NCBI GenBank assembly: GCA_963807225.1
Contig: CAWEAD010000012.1
Span: 186,001-250,000, forward strand
Direction: 5' to 3'
DNA from: JAGVGT01 sp963807225
Lineage (GTDB): Bacteria; Desulfobacterota; Desulfobulbia; Desulfobulbales; JAGXFP01
DNA: 64,000 nt
The notes below the pieces were generated by a model. The model saw only the letters and a list, made by a program, of their open reading frames with translations. It was not told the DNA's origin and made no database searches. Each line of letters starts with the position of its first letter. Positions within the stretch are counted from its first letter, which is position 1. The position numbers were made by a program, and so were the translations under genes. Positions 63,003 through 64,000 of this stretch are shown piece by piece.

Positions 63003-63821
63003 ATGCTCATCGATTGGTTCACCGTGGGTGCCCAGGCGCTCAACTTCTTCATCCTGGTCTGGTTGCTGAAGCATTTTCTTTACCAACCTATCCTCAATGC
63101 GATCGACGCGCGCGAGAAGCGAATCGCCGGGGAATTGGCCGACGCCGACAGCCAAAAGGCCGAAGCCCGGGAAGAACGTAAGGAATTCCAACGCAAGAAC
63201 GAGGAATTCGATCGGCAGCGGACCTCCCTCCTGGAACAGGCGACTAATGAGGCCAAAGCCGAGCGGCAGCGCCTCCTCGATGAAGCAAGACAGGCCGCCG
63301 AAGTCTTGGCAGTCAAGCGTCGGGAAACGCTGAGAAACGAAGCCCGGAACTTAAGCCAGTCCATCCAGCGCCGGACCCGGGAGGAGGTATTCGCCATCTC
63401 TCGCAAAGCGCTGACGGATCTTGCCACGACGACTTTGGAAGAACGGTTGGCCGAGGTGTTCATAAGACGTCTGCGGGAGTTGGACGACCAGGCCAAAGCC
63501 GGCCTGGCCGCTGACCTCAAGATAGCCTCCACCCCAGTGTTGGTGCGCAGCGCCTTCGACCTGCCGGCGGCGCAACGGGCGGAGTTGCAAAAAGCGCTCA
63601 ACGAAACCTTTTCGGCGGAAGTCCGGATCCGTTTCGAAACCGCGCCGGATCTGGTCGCCGGCATCGAACTAAGCAACAATGGACGAAAAGTGGCCTGGAG
63701 CATCGCCGATTACCTCACCTCGCTGGAAAAGGGTGTCGCCGAACTTCTGCGTGAGCAGTGCAGACCTGCTGTCACCGCCGGTTCCGAACCCGGAGAACCC
63801 GAGCCCGAGGCCAAGAGTTGA
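63003..63821 (+). CDS. atpF: N-ATPase subunit b (fused or extended b/delta type)
   Basis: A 272-residue stator subunit, longer than the usual 150-170. It has one N-terminal membrane helix (GAQALNFFILVWLLKHFLY) and a very long charged helix to about residue 150. A C-terminal domain (about 155-250) contains STPVLVRSAFDLPAAQRAEL, which resembles the F-ATPase delta subunit, so the protein may combine b and delta roles; N-ATPase operons lack a separate delta gene. It overlaps atpA by one base. Confidence 0.87.
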   Translation: MLIDWFTVGAQALNFFILVWLLKHFLYQPILNAIDAREKRIAGELADADSQKAEAREERKEFQRKNEEFDRQRTSLLEQATNEAKAERQRLLDEARQAAEVLAVKRRETLRNEARNLSQSIQRRTREEVFAISRKALTDLATTTLEERLAEVFIRRLRELDDQAKAGLAADLKIASTPVLVRSAFDLPAAQRAELQKALNETFSAEVRIRFETAPDLVAGIELSNNGRKVAWSIADYLTSLEKGVAELLREQCRPAVTAGSEPGEPEPEAKS

Positions 63822-64000
63822 TGCCCATTGAACCAGACAGCCTCCGGAACGTTTTCGACCGCACCTTGGCCGGCATAAGCCAAATCCGGGAAACATTTAC
63901 GCCGCGGCTGTCGCCTCGGGAGGTGGGTACGATCACCAGTATCGCCACGGGCATCGCCAAGGTTTCCGGCCTGCCCGGCGTGGGTTTCGAGGAGGTACTG
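63821..64000 (+). CDS. atpA: N-ATPase subunit alpha, N-terminal part (cut by window end)
   Basis: The first 60 residues of an alpha subunit. They include the beta-barrel start EVGTITSIATGIAKVSGLPG, which is typical of F-ATPase alpha N-termini. The gene runs off the window. It is overlapped by one base by atpF (TGATG). Confidence 0.88.
   Translation, partial: MPIEPDSLRNVFDRTLAGISQIRETFTPRLSPREVGTITSIATGIAKVSGLPGVGFEEVL

Noticed and set aside
1..64000. tRNA or rRNA genes
   Set aside because: No cloverleaf sequence or rRNA segment was recognised by eye; a covariance search was not possible.

Overview
The window is protein-coding DNA from a Gram-negative bacterium. It carries a NapC/NirT-type multihaem cytochrome c, a Na+-type N-ATPase operon, BON, DUF3309 and sll1863-type stress proteins, and REP-like dispersed repeats. 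Together these suggest a proteobacterium or Desulfobacterota member, perhaps Desulfobulbales or Desulfuromonadales. That placement is inference: there is no rRNA or other phylogenetic marker here, and I recognised no tRNA or CRISPR array.

Layout. 0.4-2.4 kb: GNAT acetyltransferase, M20 deacylase, small zinc-ribbon protein. 2.8-15.6 kb: ion and stress block with small membrane proteins, TrkH/TrkA potassium uptake, split LigD phosphoesterase and polymerase genes, an NhaP-type antiporter, phosphoglucomutase, a Met-rich cytochrome c, a three-BON periplasmic protein, further small membrane proteins and a cardiolipin synthase. 15.9-26.4 kb: alpha-glucan phosphorylase, a PAS-rich hybrid histidine kinase, a GH13 glucan enzyme, a HAD hydrolase, a seven-haem cytochrome and acetate kinase. 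26.4-33.6 kb: a 3 x 213-bp REP-type array, decayed YHS and DUF302 genes, a DevCAB-type ABC exporter and a copper-type P-ATPase. 33.6-35.9 kb: a 769-residue protein with a C-terminal LOG/SLOG fold. 36-49 kb: accessory region with two toxin-antitoxin modules, one complete IS3-family element, several dispersed repeat families, a second GH13 enzyme, an alkyladenine glycosylase and small-molecule detoxification genes. 49-58 kb: BrkB-like membrane protein, phosphoketolase, DedA-PAP2 fusion, pgi, gnd. 58-64 kb: DUF2254 protein and the N-ATPase operon atpDCQRBEFA, cut off inside atpA by the window end.

How the genes fit together. GlgP, Pgm, Pgi, phosphoketolase and AckA form a route from glycogen to acetyl phosphate, acetate and ATP. 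Gnd feeds pentose phosphates into phosphoketolase. These enzymes are interleaved with ion-homeostasis genes (Trk, NhaP, N-ATPase), envelope genes (ClsB, BON, DedA-PAP2) and DNA-repair genes (LigD modules, Mpg). The whole reads like a survival island for energy, ion balance and damage control in starved or salt-stressed cells.

Several otherwise convincing genes carry single-base frame breaks (LigD polymerase, GH13, CopA, BrkB, YHS, DUF302). Most are +1 and two lie in six-base homopolymers. Either the assembly has indel errors or part of the island is decaying.
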